64,000 bases of DNA from the NCBI GenBank assembly GCA_021777555.1, contig JAJYDK010000003.1, forward strand, positions 113,773-177,772, given 5' to 3'. Shown here one piece after another: positions 25,401 through 35,000 of the stretch (position 1 is its first letter; each line of letters begins with the position of its first letter). Made by a program: the position numbers and the translations under genes. The notes beneath the pieces were generated by a model. That model had not been told where the DNA came from, made no database searches, and was given only the letters and a program-made list of their open reading frames with translations. This stretch comes from Pseudomonadota bacterium (GTDB lineage Bacteria; Pseudomonadota; Gammaproteobacteria; Steroidobacterales; Steroidobacteraceae).

Positions 25401-27383
25401 CTAGGGCAATGCCCGCAGCTTCGCGCGCTCCGCGGCGGCTGTACGCTCACTCAGCGGCAGGTAGCCGAGAGGGCCGGCGGCAATGACACGCTGACCTTGC
25501 GGTGAGAGCGCGAGCTGCAGGTATTCCCGCGCGCGGGAATCGAGACGTCCACCAGGACGAATGCGCACGTATATCCGCAGATAGCGATCGAGCGGATAGC
25601 GTCCCGCGAGGATGTCGGCGCGCGTGCCGCGTGAGAATGGCTGTCCCGGAGAGCGGGCGATAGAGACCACGCGAACCGCAGCAGAGGCGCGATTCATCGC
25701 CGCAAACCCCATTCCGAGCGGGTCCGCGCCGACCTGGCGGACCACGTCAGCGGATTCCGGCAACCCTTGGAAGGCATTGCTGAAGGCCCGCCCATTCAGG
25801 ACGCGTCGGCGCATGAAGCGCCCGAGCGCGGTGGTCCGAGCCAGTCCGTAGGGGTGCACGGGACGGTCGGCCCAATCGCCGGTCAGCCCAAACTGTCCCC
25901 ATCGCGGGTGCGCGTCCGTGAGCATGCGCCGCAGCTGCTCGAAGGTGAGGTGGCCGATGGGATTGGCGATGGGAACGAAGACCGCAAGCGGACCCGAGAG
26001 GGCGCGCGGATCCAACGAGTCCTGCGCGATGCGGAAGCTGATCGGATTGGCCCCCACGAGGTGGCGATAGGCCGCAAGCTCCTGTGGAGAGAACACCGCT
26101 CCCATGGGCGCCAGCAGGCTGTGGCCCGCCGCGAGCGCCGCAGGCGCGGTGCGTGTGCCCTCCAACTTGAGCGCGAAGCGCACGCCGGGGTGGGTGTGCT
26201 CGAACAGCCGATCGAGTGACTGCAGCATCTCGCGCATGTCGTTGTAGCCGACGATGGCAATGGCGCCGCTCGGAGTGAGGTACGAGGCGTGCCCCTCGAC
26301 CGCAGGTGCGGCGGGCCGCTGATGCTTCACTCCGAGCCCGCCTGCGTGAATCTGCTGTCGTGAGCGGGCGGCCTGCGCCGCGGTCAACGGCAGAAAGTGG
26401 GACGGGCCGCCCGCGACCTGGCCCTGGCCCGCCGGACTCAGCGCATACCCGAGGAATGCCGCAATGAGCGGCGGCAGCGGCCGGCCCGGAGGGCTGTTGA
26501 GCCCGAAGTAGATCCTGCGCGAGAGCGGATAGGTGCGGTCGGCGACTTGCTTCGCCCCCCCGGCGTAGTAAGGACCGCCGGCGCGGCGGGCGAGCGCGAC
26601 GGCCCTGATTCCGTGCGGTGTGCCGCCGAATACTCCGTACCCAATGCCGTCAGGGTCGCGAGCGACGGCCCGAGCGATGGCTTGAAGCGCGCTCAAACCG
26701 GGCCGGTCCACCTCTACGCGCAGATCGCTCCGGAACGGCTCGCCATGCATTACGCGGCGCTCGATGTAGTTGACGATCCCGGGTGGGTTGCCGCTCGGTC
26801 TGAGGGGCGTCATGCCGTAGACATGAATAGTTCGCGCTTGCCATGCGCCACCGAGTCCCGTCTGGCCCCAGGTGGTCAGAGTCGCTCCCGCGCGAGGCGC
26901 CGCCGAGAAAATCCGGTCAAGCTGCGCCAGCGTCAGGCGCCTCAGCGGGTTGGCGGCGTTCACGAATACGGCGATCGCATCTGTCGCGTGCGGCGTGTCG
27001 AAACTCCCGTCCGCGACATTGACGAGCAGCGGCGGGTAACCGAACTTTTGCTCGAAGGCGGCCACCTCCGCCGGGAAGGGTTCGCGCACGAAGTCCACCA
27101 CGTCGGCGCGTCCGGCGAGCAGCTGTTTGAATCCGCCGGCGGCGAGGCCAACGCTGCGATCGATCTCGATGCGAGCATGCGGAAATCGTTTCTCGAAAGA
27201 TCGCGCCCAGGTTTCGACCAGCGGTCGCATCGTGCTTCCGCCGGAGCAGCGCAACGCCCCGCTCAATCCCGACGGGTCGCCCGCAGTGCTCGCAGGGTGC
27301 GCCGCCGCCGGGATGCGGACGATGGCCAAAGACAGACCTGCCCACAGCGCGGCCGCACGCAAGGTGGCGCTCGATACGCTCAT
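25401..27383 (-). CDS. Secreted tandem phosphate-binding-protein-like (PstS-like) protein
   Basis: A 660-residue exported protein with signal peptide (1-~28) and two copies of a periplasmic binding fold. Copy one (about 40-340) starts with LRCSGGSTMRPLVETWA, the PstS phosphate loop pattern, and contains YGVFGGTPHG and LSRRIYFGLNSPPGRPL. Copy two (about 365-650) has AIVGYNDMREMLQSLDRLFE and LDRYLRIYVRIRPGGRLD. Both end in a similar LSPxGQxxVAxGPxxxLPL motif. No permease or ATPase of a Pst system is adjacent. It reads divergently from the double-ATPase gene 121 bp away. GAGGAG lies about 10 bases before ATG 27383. The ligand is probably an oxyanion, but that is inference. Confidence 0.82.
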   Translation of the reverse strand: MSVSSATLRAAALWAGLSLAIVRIPAAAHPASTAGDPSGLSGALRCSGGSTMRPLVETWARSFEKRFPHARIEIDRSVGLAAGGFKQLLAGRADVVDFVREPFPAEVAAFEQKFGYPPLLVNVADGSFDTPHATDAIAVFVNAANPLRRLTLAQLDRIFSAAPRAGATLTTWGQTGLGGAWQARTIHVYGMTPLRPSGNPPGIVNYIERRVMHGEPFRSDLRVEVDRPGLSALQAIARAVARDPDGIGYGVFGGTPHGIRAVALARRAGGPYYAGGAKQVADRTYPLSRRIYFGLNSPPGRPLPPLIAAFLGYALSPAGQGQVAGGPSHFLPLTAAQAARSRQQIHAGGLGVKHQRPAAPAVEGHASYLTPSGAIAIVGYNDMREMLQSLDRLFEHTHPGVRFALKLEGTRTAPAALAAGHSLLAPMGAVFSPQELAAYRHLVGANPISFRIAQDSLDPRALSGPLAVFVPIANPIGHLTFEQLRRMLTDAHPRWGQFGLTGDWADRPVHPYGLARTTALGRFMRRRVLNGRAFSNAFQGLPESADVVRQVGADPLGMGFAAMNRASAAVRVVSIARSPGQPFSRGTRADILAGRYPLDRYLRIYVRIRPGGRLDSRAREYLQLALSPQGQRVIAAGPLGYLPLSERTAAAERAKLRALP

Positions 27384-27504
27384 GCTCGGATTCTCTCCTC
27401 ATCGGCAGGCCGGGAGGGCGGTGAGCCGGATCGCCCGGTGCGCGCAATCATCGGATCAGGATTATGCAAGAATACTGACGTCCCCCTCTCTGCAACCGCA
27501 AGCC

Positions 27505-29094
27505 ATGGCCAGACCGACCGATGCCTCCCCGACGGACAGAGCCCGGTCAGGCAAATCCCGGGCGGACAGGCGATATGTTGAGGTGCGCTTGCGGGATGTG
27601 TGCCTCACACGCGGCGGACGGCTCGTGCTCGATGGGGTGAATTGGACGATCCGGCCCGCAGAGCGCTGGGTGCTCGCGGGGGCGAATGGCGCCGGCAAGA
27701 CGCAGCTGCTGAAGCTGATCTCCGGTGCCGTCTGGCCGGCACCGGGAAGGGATGTGCGGCATTACCTCTGGAAGGGCGAGGTGTGGCGCACACCGCAGGG
27801 GGTGCAGGAGGAGATCGGCTACCTGGGGCCTGAGCGCCAGGACAAGTACGAGCGCTACGGTTGGAATCACACCGCTGCTGCGGTGGTCACCACCGGGCTG
27901 TTCCGCACCGACATTCCGCTCAATGAGCCCGCTGCGTCCGAGCTGCGGCGTGTCACGGCGATGCTGCGACGGCTGCGCATCGAGTCCCTCGGTTCGCGGA
28001 GGTTCCTGACCCTGTCCTACGGCGAGCGGCGCCTCACACTGCTGGCGCGGGCCCTGATTTCCGGTCCCAGGCTGCTGCTGCTCGATGAGCTGCTGAATGG
28101 GCTCGATGACGCCAACCGCAAGCGGGCGCTGCAATGGCTGGAAAGCACGGCCCGCTCACGTCTGCCATGGGTGCTCTCCACCCACAGGGCGGAGGACGTG
28201 CCCTCATCCGCCACGCATGCTCTGGTCTTGGAACAGGGCCGCGTTGTCTATCGCGGTCCGTTGCGCGCGCGGCCGCTCGAGCGGTGGTTGGGGTCAAAGG
28301 GGCGTCATGCCGCCCGGGCCCGCGCGACATCCAGCGTCCGCACCTCGCCGGCGCGCGCCGGCGGGTGGGGACGCGCCGGTCAGCGGCCGGGCGGCGCGGT
28401 GCTGGTGAGACTGAGCGGCGCCAGCGTCCATCTCGATGGTCACCCGGCCCTGCAGGATGTATCCATGTCGGTCCGGTCGGGCGAGTGTTGGGTGGTGCAC
28501 GGACACAATGGCTCCGGCAAGACCACGCTCGTGAGGACGCTGTACGGCGATCACGGAGTCGCGGCCGGCGGGCGCATAGAGCGTGCCGGGATCCGTCCGG
28601 GGGTGCCGTTGCAGCAGTTCAAACGGCGCGTCGGACTGGTTGCGCCACATCTGCAGAGCGAACATCCGCAGCACCTGACGGTCAGCGAGGTCGTGCAGTC
28701 GGGCCGCCACGCCAGCGTCGGTTTGAATGACCCGCCGACATCGGCCGACCGCGCCGCGGCGCGCCGCGCCATTGAGTTGTTCGAGCTCGAGGCGCTGGTC
28801 ACGAGGCCGTTGCGGGAGCTGTCCTACGGACAGCTGCGCAGGGTGTTGTTCGCCCGGGCCTGGGTGCGCCGTCCGGCGCTGCTGCTGCTCGATGAGCCGT
28901 TCTCGGGGCTGGATGCGCCCACGCAGCGCGATCTGCGCAAGAGGCTCGAGCCGCTGGTCGCCGAGGGCACCGCGGTCGTGATGACCGTGCATCGGCGCTC
29001 GGAGTGGCCGGCCTGCTGTACGCACGAGCTCGAGCTCGCCCGGGGCCGCGTGCGCTATGCCGGCCCCGCGCGGGGTCCGACGGGAGACGCCTAG
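27505..29094 (+). CDS. ModF-like protein with two ABC ATPase domains
   Basis: A 529-residue cytoplasmic protein with two ABC nucleotide-binding domains. Domain one: Walker A GANGAGKTQ (near 62), signature LSYGERRL, Walker B LLLLDELLNGLD. Domain two: Walker A GHNGSGKTT (near 335), signature LSYGQLRR, Walker B LLLLDEPFSGLD. The arrangement matches E. coli ModF (molybdate-associated, formerly photorepair PhrA) more than ABC-F ribosome factors; no membrane part is present. The frame is open far upstream, but ATG 27505 gives a family-like N-terminus. It ends in a CTAG shared with the stop of the convergent phzF-like gene. Function of ModF proteins is not well defined. Confidence 0.85.
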   Translation: MARPTDASPTDRARSGKSRADRRYVEVRLRDVCLTRGGRLVLDGVNWTIRPAERWVLAGANGAGKTQLLKLISGAVWPAPGRDVRHYLWKGEVWRTPQGVQEEIGYLGPERQDKYERYGWNHTAAAVVTTGLFRTDIPLNEPAASELRRVTAMLRRLRIESLGSRRFLTLSYGERRLTLLARALISGPRLLLLDELLNGLDDANRKRALQWLESTARSRLPWVLSTHRAEDVPSSATHALVLEQGRVVYRGPLRARPLERWLGSKGRHAARARATSSVRTSPARAGGWGRAGQRPGGAVLVRLSGASVHLDGHPALQDVSMSVRSGECWVVHGHNGSGKTTLVRTLYGDHGVAAGGRIERAGIRPGVPLQQFKRRVGLVAPHLQSEHPQHLTVSEVVQSGRHASVGLNDPPTSADRAAARRAIELFELEALVTRPLRELSYGQLRRVLFARAWVRRPALLLLDEPFSGLDAPTQRDLRKRLEPLVAEGTAVVMTVHRRSEWPACCTHELELARGRVRYAGPARGPTGDA

Positions 29095-29993
29095 ATCGTC
29101 ATTTCAGTCTGGAAGACCGACACCGCCTGCCCGATGATCCATACCCCCGAGACGGTGCCTCCAGCCATTTCCAGCTCGACCTCGACCTGTCCGGCTCTGT
29201 GGAGCCAGCGGCCCTGTACGCCCCGGAACGAGGCGCGATGCCGATCGTGGGCGAGCAGGCCATTCTGGACGAGGTAGACGCCGAGCAGGCCGTGAGCGTT
29301 GCCGCTGACCGGGTCCTCGGCAATGCCCAGAGCCGGGCAGAACATCCGCGCTTCGCACAGGTGGTGCTCATTCCCCGGCGTGAGCGCGAATACGAAATAT
29401 CCGGCCGCCCCGATCTGTGCCGACAGCGTCGTCAGGCGCGCCGAGTCGGGTTTGAGGTGATTCAGCGACTCGACGCTGCGCACGCCGATGAGCAATCTCG
29501 TACTGCTCGCGCCGGCGATACGCAGCGGGCAGCGGCTATCGAGATCATCCGTGGCGAGGGCGAGCGCATCGAGCACGGCAAGCCGCTCGCGATCATTGAG
29601 CTCGCGCCCGAGCGGGGGAGGGTTCTGGCGCACGGCGATCTTGCGCTCATCACCCTCGCCTCGGACTTCGATCTCGACGATGCCGGCCTTGGATTTCTGC
29701 CGCAGACGCTTTGGCGCATTGGGTAAGGCCGAAAGCACGTGGTGGGCCGCCACGGTGGCGTGCCCGACGAACCCGGCCTCGGTTCGCGGCGTGAAGAACC
29801 GCACGCGGACATCGTGGTCGGTCCCGTCAGCCGCAAAGAGGAACGCCGTGTCCGCGTTATTCAGTTCCCGCGCGATGGCCAGCATCTGCGTGTCCGTCAG
29901 ACCGTCCGCATGGAGCACGACCCCGGCCGGATTACCTGTAAAGCGCTCTAGAGTGAAGGCGTCGACCTGATGGATGTGGATCTTGCGAGTCAT
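29091..29993 (-). CDS. PhzF-family isomerase/epimerase
   Basis: A 300-residue protein of the PhzF (phenazine biosynthesis-like) family, diaminopimelate-epimerase fold. Conserved features: HQVDAFTLERFTGNPAGVVL (8-27), LNNADTAFLF with the catalytic Glu position replaced by Asp-type context, FFTPRTEAGFVGHAT, and the second-half EDPVSGNAHGLLGVYL. Most PhzF homologues have no known substrate, so no pathway is claimed. The frame extends upstream; ATG 29993 is the family start. Its stop TAG overlaps the stop of the convergent ModF-like gene (CTAG at 29091-29094). Confidence 0.88.
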   Translation of the reverse strand: MTRKIHIHQVDAFTLERFTGNPAGVVLHADGLTDTQMLAIARELNNADTAFLFAADGTDHDVRVRFFTPRTEAGFVGHATVAAHHVLSALPNAPKRLRQKSKAGIVEIEVRGEGDERKIAVRQNPPPLGRELNDRERLAVLDALALATDDLDSRCPLRIAGASSTRLLIGVRSVESLNHLKPDSARLTTLSAQIGAAGYFVFALTPGNEHHLCEARMFCPALGIAEDPVSGNAHGLLGVYLVQNGLLAHDRHRASFRGVQGRWLHRAGQVEVELEMAGGTVSGVWIIGQAVSVFQTEMTI

Positions 29994-30084
29994 CGGATGC
30001 TGTTTCGGCTTTGCGCCCAGGGGGGCTATGGTGGCGGGAGATGGCCATTCTAGCCCATCGCCTGGAACGGTAGAATTGCGATCC

Positions 30085-30336
30085 ATGGACATCGGGGTGG
30101 AAATCAGCCTGTACCCGCTCACCGAAGGGTTCGCGCCCCTGATCCATGATTTCATCGGCCGGCTGGCCGCCCGAGCAGACCTCAAGGTGGTGGGAGGGAG
30201 TCTCGGCACCCAGGTCTTCGGCGAGTACGAGCGGGTCTTCGAGGCCCTGCGAGCCGAGCTGCGCGCCACGCTCGAGGCGCGGCAAGCCGAGTCCGGCAAG
30301 GCGGCCTTCGTCCTGAAGGTGCTCGGTCCCCTTTGA
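30085..30336 (+). CDS. Small YkoF/thiamine-binding-like protein
   Basis: An 83-residue protein (MDIGVEISLYPLTEGFAPLI and onward) matching the MTH1187/YkoF-type fold, whose members bind thiamine precursors or other small ligands. Key family pattern: ISLYPL at the N-terminus and a central KVVGGSLGTQVFGEYE strand-turn. The start ATG 30085 is read divergently from phzF 91 bp away. It ends 95 bp before the ferredoxin gene. Ligand not determinable. Confidence 0.7.
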   Translation: MDIGVEISLYPLTEGFAPLIHDFIGRLAARADLKVVGGSLGTQVFGEYERVFEALRAELRATLEARQAESGKAAFVLKVLGPL

Positions 30337-30431
30337 GCGGGCAGTGGCGCCGGCTGGCGCGACCCGGCACACTAGCACGTTCCACTCCCCGAAAACGTTG
30401 CCTGAACAGGCTTGGCTCGAAAGGTGATTGA

Positions 30432-30746
30432 ATGACGCTGCTGCGTGTGATCGACCGCGATGGCAAGGAGCATCAGGTCGAGGGAAGAACCGGACTCAAG
30501 GTCATGGAGACCCTGCGCGAGCTCGACTACGGCGTGGCGGCCATCTGTGGCGGCATGTGCTCGTGCGCCACCTGCCATGTCTACGTCGATCCGGACTGGC
30601 AGGCGCGGCTTCCCGCGCCGATGTCCGATGAGCGGGAGCTGCTGAACGAGCTGTCGCAATGCCAGGACAATTCGCGTCTGTCGTGCCAGATCGAGTTCAC
30701 GCCGGAGCTCGATGGCCTGCGTGTCACCATCGCCCCGGACGAGTGA
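30432..30746 (+). CDS. 2Fe-2S ferredoxin, adrenodoxin/putidaredoxin type
   Basis: A 104-residue electron carrier. The cluster motif C-x5-C-x2-C is seen in ICGGMCSCATCHVYVD (cysteines near 39, 45 and 48) with the fourth ligand in SRLSCQI near 84. This spacing is the vertebrate-type class that serves P450s and ring hydroxylases. No monooxygenase or reductase partner is adjacent. The start is ATG 30432; the upstream AAAGGTGATTGA offers a weak ribosome site. The RraB-like gene follows 13 bp later and may be co-transcribed. Confidence 0.93.
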   Translation: MTLLRVIDRDGKEHQVEGRTGLKVMETLRELDYGVAAICGGMCSCATCHVYVDPDWQARLPAPMSDERELLNELSQCQDNSRLSCQIEFTPELDGLRVTIAPDE

Positions 30747-30759
30747 GGCAGGCAATTCC

Positions 30760-31179
30760 GTGAGCGTCATTCACGCCTTCATCGCGGTCGCCGTTCTTGG
30801 CGTTCTGATCGTTCTCATTGGCTATTTCCGCGTCCGCAGGGCGCTGCAGCAGCAGCGTGGCCTCGATCAGCACGAGGGCTGGGACGAGATGATGGTCAAG
30901 CGGCTGCGTGCCGACGGCTACCGTCCCTTCAATGAGTACCAGGTGGATTTCTTCCTGGCGCTCAAGGGCGAGGCCGATTGCGAGGCAGTGCGCGCCCGCC
31001 TCGAGCCCGAGGGGTTCGCGGTGGATGTCAAGCCGATGCAGGACGGAAGCGACCTGCCCTTCAGCCTGCACGCGTCCAAGGCCATGAAACTGCTCGTCCC
31101 GGACATCCAGGCGGTCAGCCGTCACATGAACGCGCTGGCCGAAGAATTCCAGGGGCGCTACGACCGCTGGGCGGCCTGA
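30760..31179 (+). CDS. RraB-family (RNase E regulator-like) protein with N-terminal membrane anchor
   Basis: A 139-residue protein. An N-terminal hydrophobic segment (about 3-21, AFIAVAVLGVLIVLIGYF) precedes a soluble RraB-like domain (WDEMMVKRLRADGYRPFNEY, then VDFFLALKGEADCEAV and LPFSLHASKAMKLLVP). E. coli RraB is soluble and inhibits RNase E; a membrane-anchored form is a variant on that theme. The start is GTG 30760 (SVIHAF), with GAGGCAGG upstream. Its stop lies in a perfect hairpin (31178-31203). RNase E regulation is a family-based guess. Confidence 0.75.
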   Translation: MSVIHAFIAVAVLGVLIVLIGYFRVRRALQQQRGLDQHEGWDEMMVKRLRADGYRPFNEYQVDFFLALKGEADCEAVRARLEPEGFAVDVKPMQDGSDLPFSLHASKAMKLLVPDIQAVSRHMNALAEEFQGRYDRWAA

Positions 31180-31203
31180 TGAGCCTCTGAGCAGAGGCTC
31201 ATC
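31178..31203. terminator. Perfect 11-bp hairpin between convergent genes
   Basis: GATGAGCCTCT (31178-31188), loop GAGC, AGAGGCTCATC (31193-31203). It begins inside the TGA stop of the RraB-like gene and ends 10 bp before the gpmA stop, so it can serve both strands. No T-run follows on either side, so it is not a canonical intrinsic terminator. Confidence 0.5.
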
Positions 31204-31212
31204 GGCTCAGGC

Positions 31213-31962
31213 TCACTTCTTCTCCGTCTGGCGCCTGACGGCTTCGGCGGCGGCCGCGACCGCCTCCGCATCGCCGAGGTAGCGGCTGCCGCGGGATTTC
31301 AGCTGCGGATCGAGCTCGTACACGAGCGGTATGCCCGTGGGAATATTGAGCTCGACGATGGCGCTTTCGGACACATCGTCCAGCATCTTCACCATTGCGC
31401 GCAGGCTGTTCCCATGTGCCGCGACCATCACATTGCGCCCGGCGCGTAGTTCCGGTGCGATGCGCCCCTGCCAGAAGGGCAACACCCGCGCGAGGGTGTC
31501 TTTCAGCGATTCCGCCGCGGGCAGCTCGGCGGGCGGTACGTCGGCGTAGCGGGCATCGAAGCGCGGATGGCGCGGGTCGTCGGTCGCAAGCGGCGGCGGC
31601 GGAATGTCGTAGCTGCGGCGCCAGATCTTGACCTGCTCCGCACCGTGGCGTTGCACCGTCTGGGCCTTGTCGAGTCCCTGCAGCGCGCCATAGTGACGCT
31701 CATTCAACCGCCAGGAGCGCTCGACCGGGATCCACATCCGATCCATCTCATCGAGCATGATCCAGAGAGTGCGGATCGCCCGCTTCAGCACCGAGGTGAA
31801 CGCGACATCCACCTGGATCTTCTCCTCGATGAGCTGCCGTCCGGCGCGCGTGGCTTCCTCGCGGCCCTGCGGAGCCAGATCGATGTCGGTCCAGCCCGTG
31901 AACAGGTTTTCCAGGTTCCAGAGGCTCTGGCCGTGGCGGACGAGGATCAGCTTTCCGGGCAT
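31213..31962 (-). CDS. gpmA: 2,3-bisphosphoglycerate-dependent phosphoglycerate mutase
   Basis: A 249-residue glycolytic enzyme interconverting 3- and 2-phosphoglycerate. The phosphohistidine motif RHGQSLWN is at 9-16 (H10), followed by [11 protein letters not shown], the substrate segment [19 protein letters not shown], and the second catalytic His in [14 protein letters not shown]. Length equals the family norm. ATG 31962 has GAGG 7 bases upstream and is preferred over GTG 31968. It is read away from the giant glutamate dehydrogenase gene end, in the same direction, with a gap of about 110 bp. Confidence 0.96.
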   Translation of the reverse strand: MPGKLILVRHGQSLWNLENLFTGWTDIDLAPQGREEATRAGRQLIEEKIQVDVAFTSVLKRAIRTLWIMLDEMDRMWIPVERSWRLNERHYGALQGLDKAQTVQRHGAEQVKIWRRSYDIPPPPLATDDPRHPRFDARYADVPPAELPAAESLKDTLARVLPFWQGRIAPELRAGRNVMVAAHGNSLRAMVKMLDDVSESAIVELNIPTGIPLVYELDPQLKSRGSRYLGDAEAVAAAAEAVRRQTEKK

Positions 31963-32073
31963 CTGCACACCTCAACTATCGCGCGTTTCTGCAAATCCGC
32001 TTCATGAACGGGATTCGTTGGAGACGAACCCCGTTGAGCCCTGCGCAGGGCGCATGAGCAAGGGAGTGTACGA

Positions 32074-35000
32074 TCATTCGGACAGCTTGCGCAGCGTCTC
32101 CACACCGACGGTCAGCGTGGCAAAATCGATCACTCCGGCCGCGCGCATGTCGGTGAGCGTACGCTCCCAGTGAGCGAGGCTCGCGGCAGCGGTTTCCTGC
32201 CAGGCGGTGACCCGTTCCTGAGCCGTGCCGCGGCCGCCGCGCGCGAGGACGCGGTCGGCGATTCCACGGTGAACACGCATCGCCGCATCGCGCAGCCCCG
32301 TGCGTGCGGTCGCCTGCCAGGAGCCTTCCACGGGCAGCCTGTCGATCTGCTCGCGCAGCCAGTCGAGACCGGTGCGCGAGCCGACCTCGAAGTAGACCCG
32401 CGCCGCCTCTGGTACGGCGGTCTTGCGGGCGGCGGCCAGCTCGACCACATCGAGGGAGGCGTTGTGGGCATCGAGGCCGGCGATCCTCGTCGCCAGGCCC
32501 GCCGGCAACCCGGCTTCGATGTGCTGCTGACGCACCGTTTCGAACTGGGTGCGCCACGAGCCCTCCAGGACCTGCCCGATCCGCGATCCGATCTCGTGCG
32601 CGCCGCTGAGGAACTCCGCGACCGCGGTATCGACTTTGAGTGTGCGGCGGCGGCGGGAGAGCAGCCAGTAGGTCGCATGGCGCAGCAGGCGGCTGATCTC
32701 GAATGCCGCGGCGTATTGAAGCCTGGCCGGCACTCGATTGTCGAGCGCTTCGATCTCCGCCCACAACTCGCGCACCTCGAATATCTCGCGCGCCGCCGTG
32801 TAGGCGCGCGCGATCTGCGCCGGCTGCGCGCCGGTGTCTTCCTGCGCGCGCAGCACGAACGTCGGTCCCATGCGGTTGATCAGGCTGTTGGTCGTGGCCG
32901 TGGCGATGATCTGGCGCCGCAGCCGGTGCTTCTCGATCGCCTGAGCGAAGCGTTTCCTCACCGGACCGGGGAAATAGCGCTCCAGCTCGTTGGAAAGGTA
33001 CGGGTCTTCCGGCACGTCCGAGTCGAGCAGGTGGTTGTTGAGCCAGATCTTGCTGTAGGAGAGGAGGATGGCGAGCTCGGGGCGGGTGAGGCCGGCGTCG
33101 CTTTTGCGCCGCTCGGCGATCTCCTCGTCGCTCGGCAGGAACTCGAGCGAGCGGTTGAGGCCGCCGGAGCGCTCGAGCAGGCGAATCAGGTGCTGGAACT
33201 CCGCGAGGCGGGTTCTCGCCTGCTGCTCGAGCGTGCTGATCGCCTGTCCCTGCAGATAATTGTTCCGCAGAACGAGCGCGCACACTTCGCCGGACATGCG
33301 CGCGAGCAGCCGGTTGCGCTCGGCGGTCGAGAGCCTGCCGGAGTGCACCAGCGGGTTGAGCAGGATCTTCAGGTTCACCTCCACATCGGAGGTGTTGACG
33401 CCGGCGGAGTTGTCGATGAAGTCCGTGTTGAGGCGGCCGCCTGCGCGGGCGTACTCGATGCGCCCCCGCTGGGTGAAGCCGAGGTTGCCGCCCTCGCCGA
33501 CCACCTTGGCGCGCAGCTCCGAGCCGTTGATGCGCAGCGCGTCGTTGGTGCGGTCGCCGACCTCGGCATTGGTCTCACGGCTCGATTTGACGTACGTGCC
33601 AATGCCGCCATTCCACAGCAGGTCCACCGGCATGTGCAGGATCGCGCGCATGATGTCCATCGGTGTGGCGGTCGGAGCATCGATCCCGAGCAGCGCCCGG
33701 GACTCGGCGGAGAGAGTGATCGATTTGGCCGAGCGCGGGAATACGCCGCCGCCCTTGGAGATGCGCGTGCGGTCGTAGTCGTCCCAGCTCGAGCGCGGCA
33801 GGGCGAACAGGCGTTGGCGTTCCGCGAAGCTCGCCGCGGCGTCGGGTTGCGGATCGAGGAAGATGTGCCGGTGATCGAATGCGGCCTGCAGGAGGATGTG
33901 CCGCGACAGCAGCATGCCGTTGCCGAACACATCGCCCGACATGTCGCCGATGCCCGCGACGGTGAACTCCGTCTTCTGGATGTCTGTGCCGATCTCGCGG
34001 AAGTGACGTTTGACGCACTCCCACGCGCCGCGGGCGGTGATGCCGAGTCCCTTGTGGTCGTAGCCGGCAGAGCCTCCCGAGGCGAAGGCATCGCCCAGCC
34101 AGAAGCCGTACTCGGCCGCGAGCGCGTTGGCGGTATCCGAGAACGTCGCGGTTCCCTTGTCGGCGGCGACCACCAGGTAGGGATCGTCGCGGTCGTGACG
34201 CACGACCTGCGGCGGCGGCGCGATGTGCCCCGCGACGATATTGTCCGTCAGGTCGAGCAGGCCCCGGATGAAGGTCTTGTAGCAGGCGATGACCTCGGCC
34301 TGGATCTCCTCCCGGCCGCCCTGTGGCAGGTGCTTGGGCACGAAGCCGCCCTTGGCGCCCACCGGCACGATGAGCGTGTTCTTCACGTTCTGAGCCTTCA
34401 TCAGGCCCAGGACCTCGGTGCGGAAATCCTCACGCCGGTCGGACCAGCGGATGCCGCCTCGCGCCACATCGCCCATGCGCAGGTGCACGCCCTCGACCCG
34501 CGGGCTGTAGACGAAGATCTCGTACTTCGGTCGCGGCAGCGGCAGATCGGGCAGGGCGGCGGGGTCGAGCTTGAACGACAGATACGGCAGCGGGGCGCCC
34601 GCGGCATCGCGGCGGTAGAAATTGGTCCGCAGTGTCGCCTGGACGAGCTTGAGGTAGGCACGCAGGATGCGGTCCTCATCGAGACTGGTCACCGCATCGA
34701 GCGCGGAACGAATCCGCGCCACGAGTTGCGCGGCAGCCTGCTCGGCCGCGCGGGTGCCGTGCGCCTTCGCCGGGTCGAAACGCGCCTCGAAGAGGCGGAT
34801 CAGCGCGCTCGCGACCGTCGCGTTGGCCTCCAGGGTGCGTTCCATGTAGGCCTGGCTGAAGGGCACTCCCGTCTGCAGGAGATAACGGCAGTAGGCCCGC
34901 AGCACGAGGATCTCGCGGGCGGAGAGATCGGCGCTGAACAAGAGGCGATTGAACCCGTCGCTTTCCGCCTCTGCCTTCCACCCGGCGGTGAGCGCTTCCT

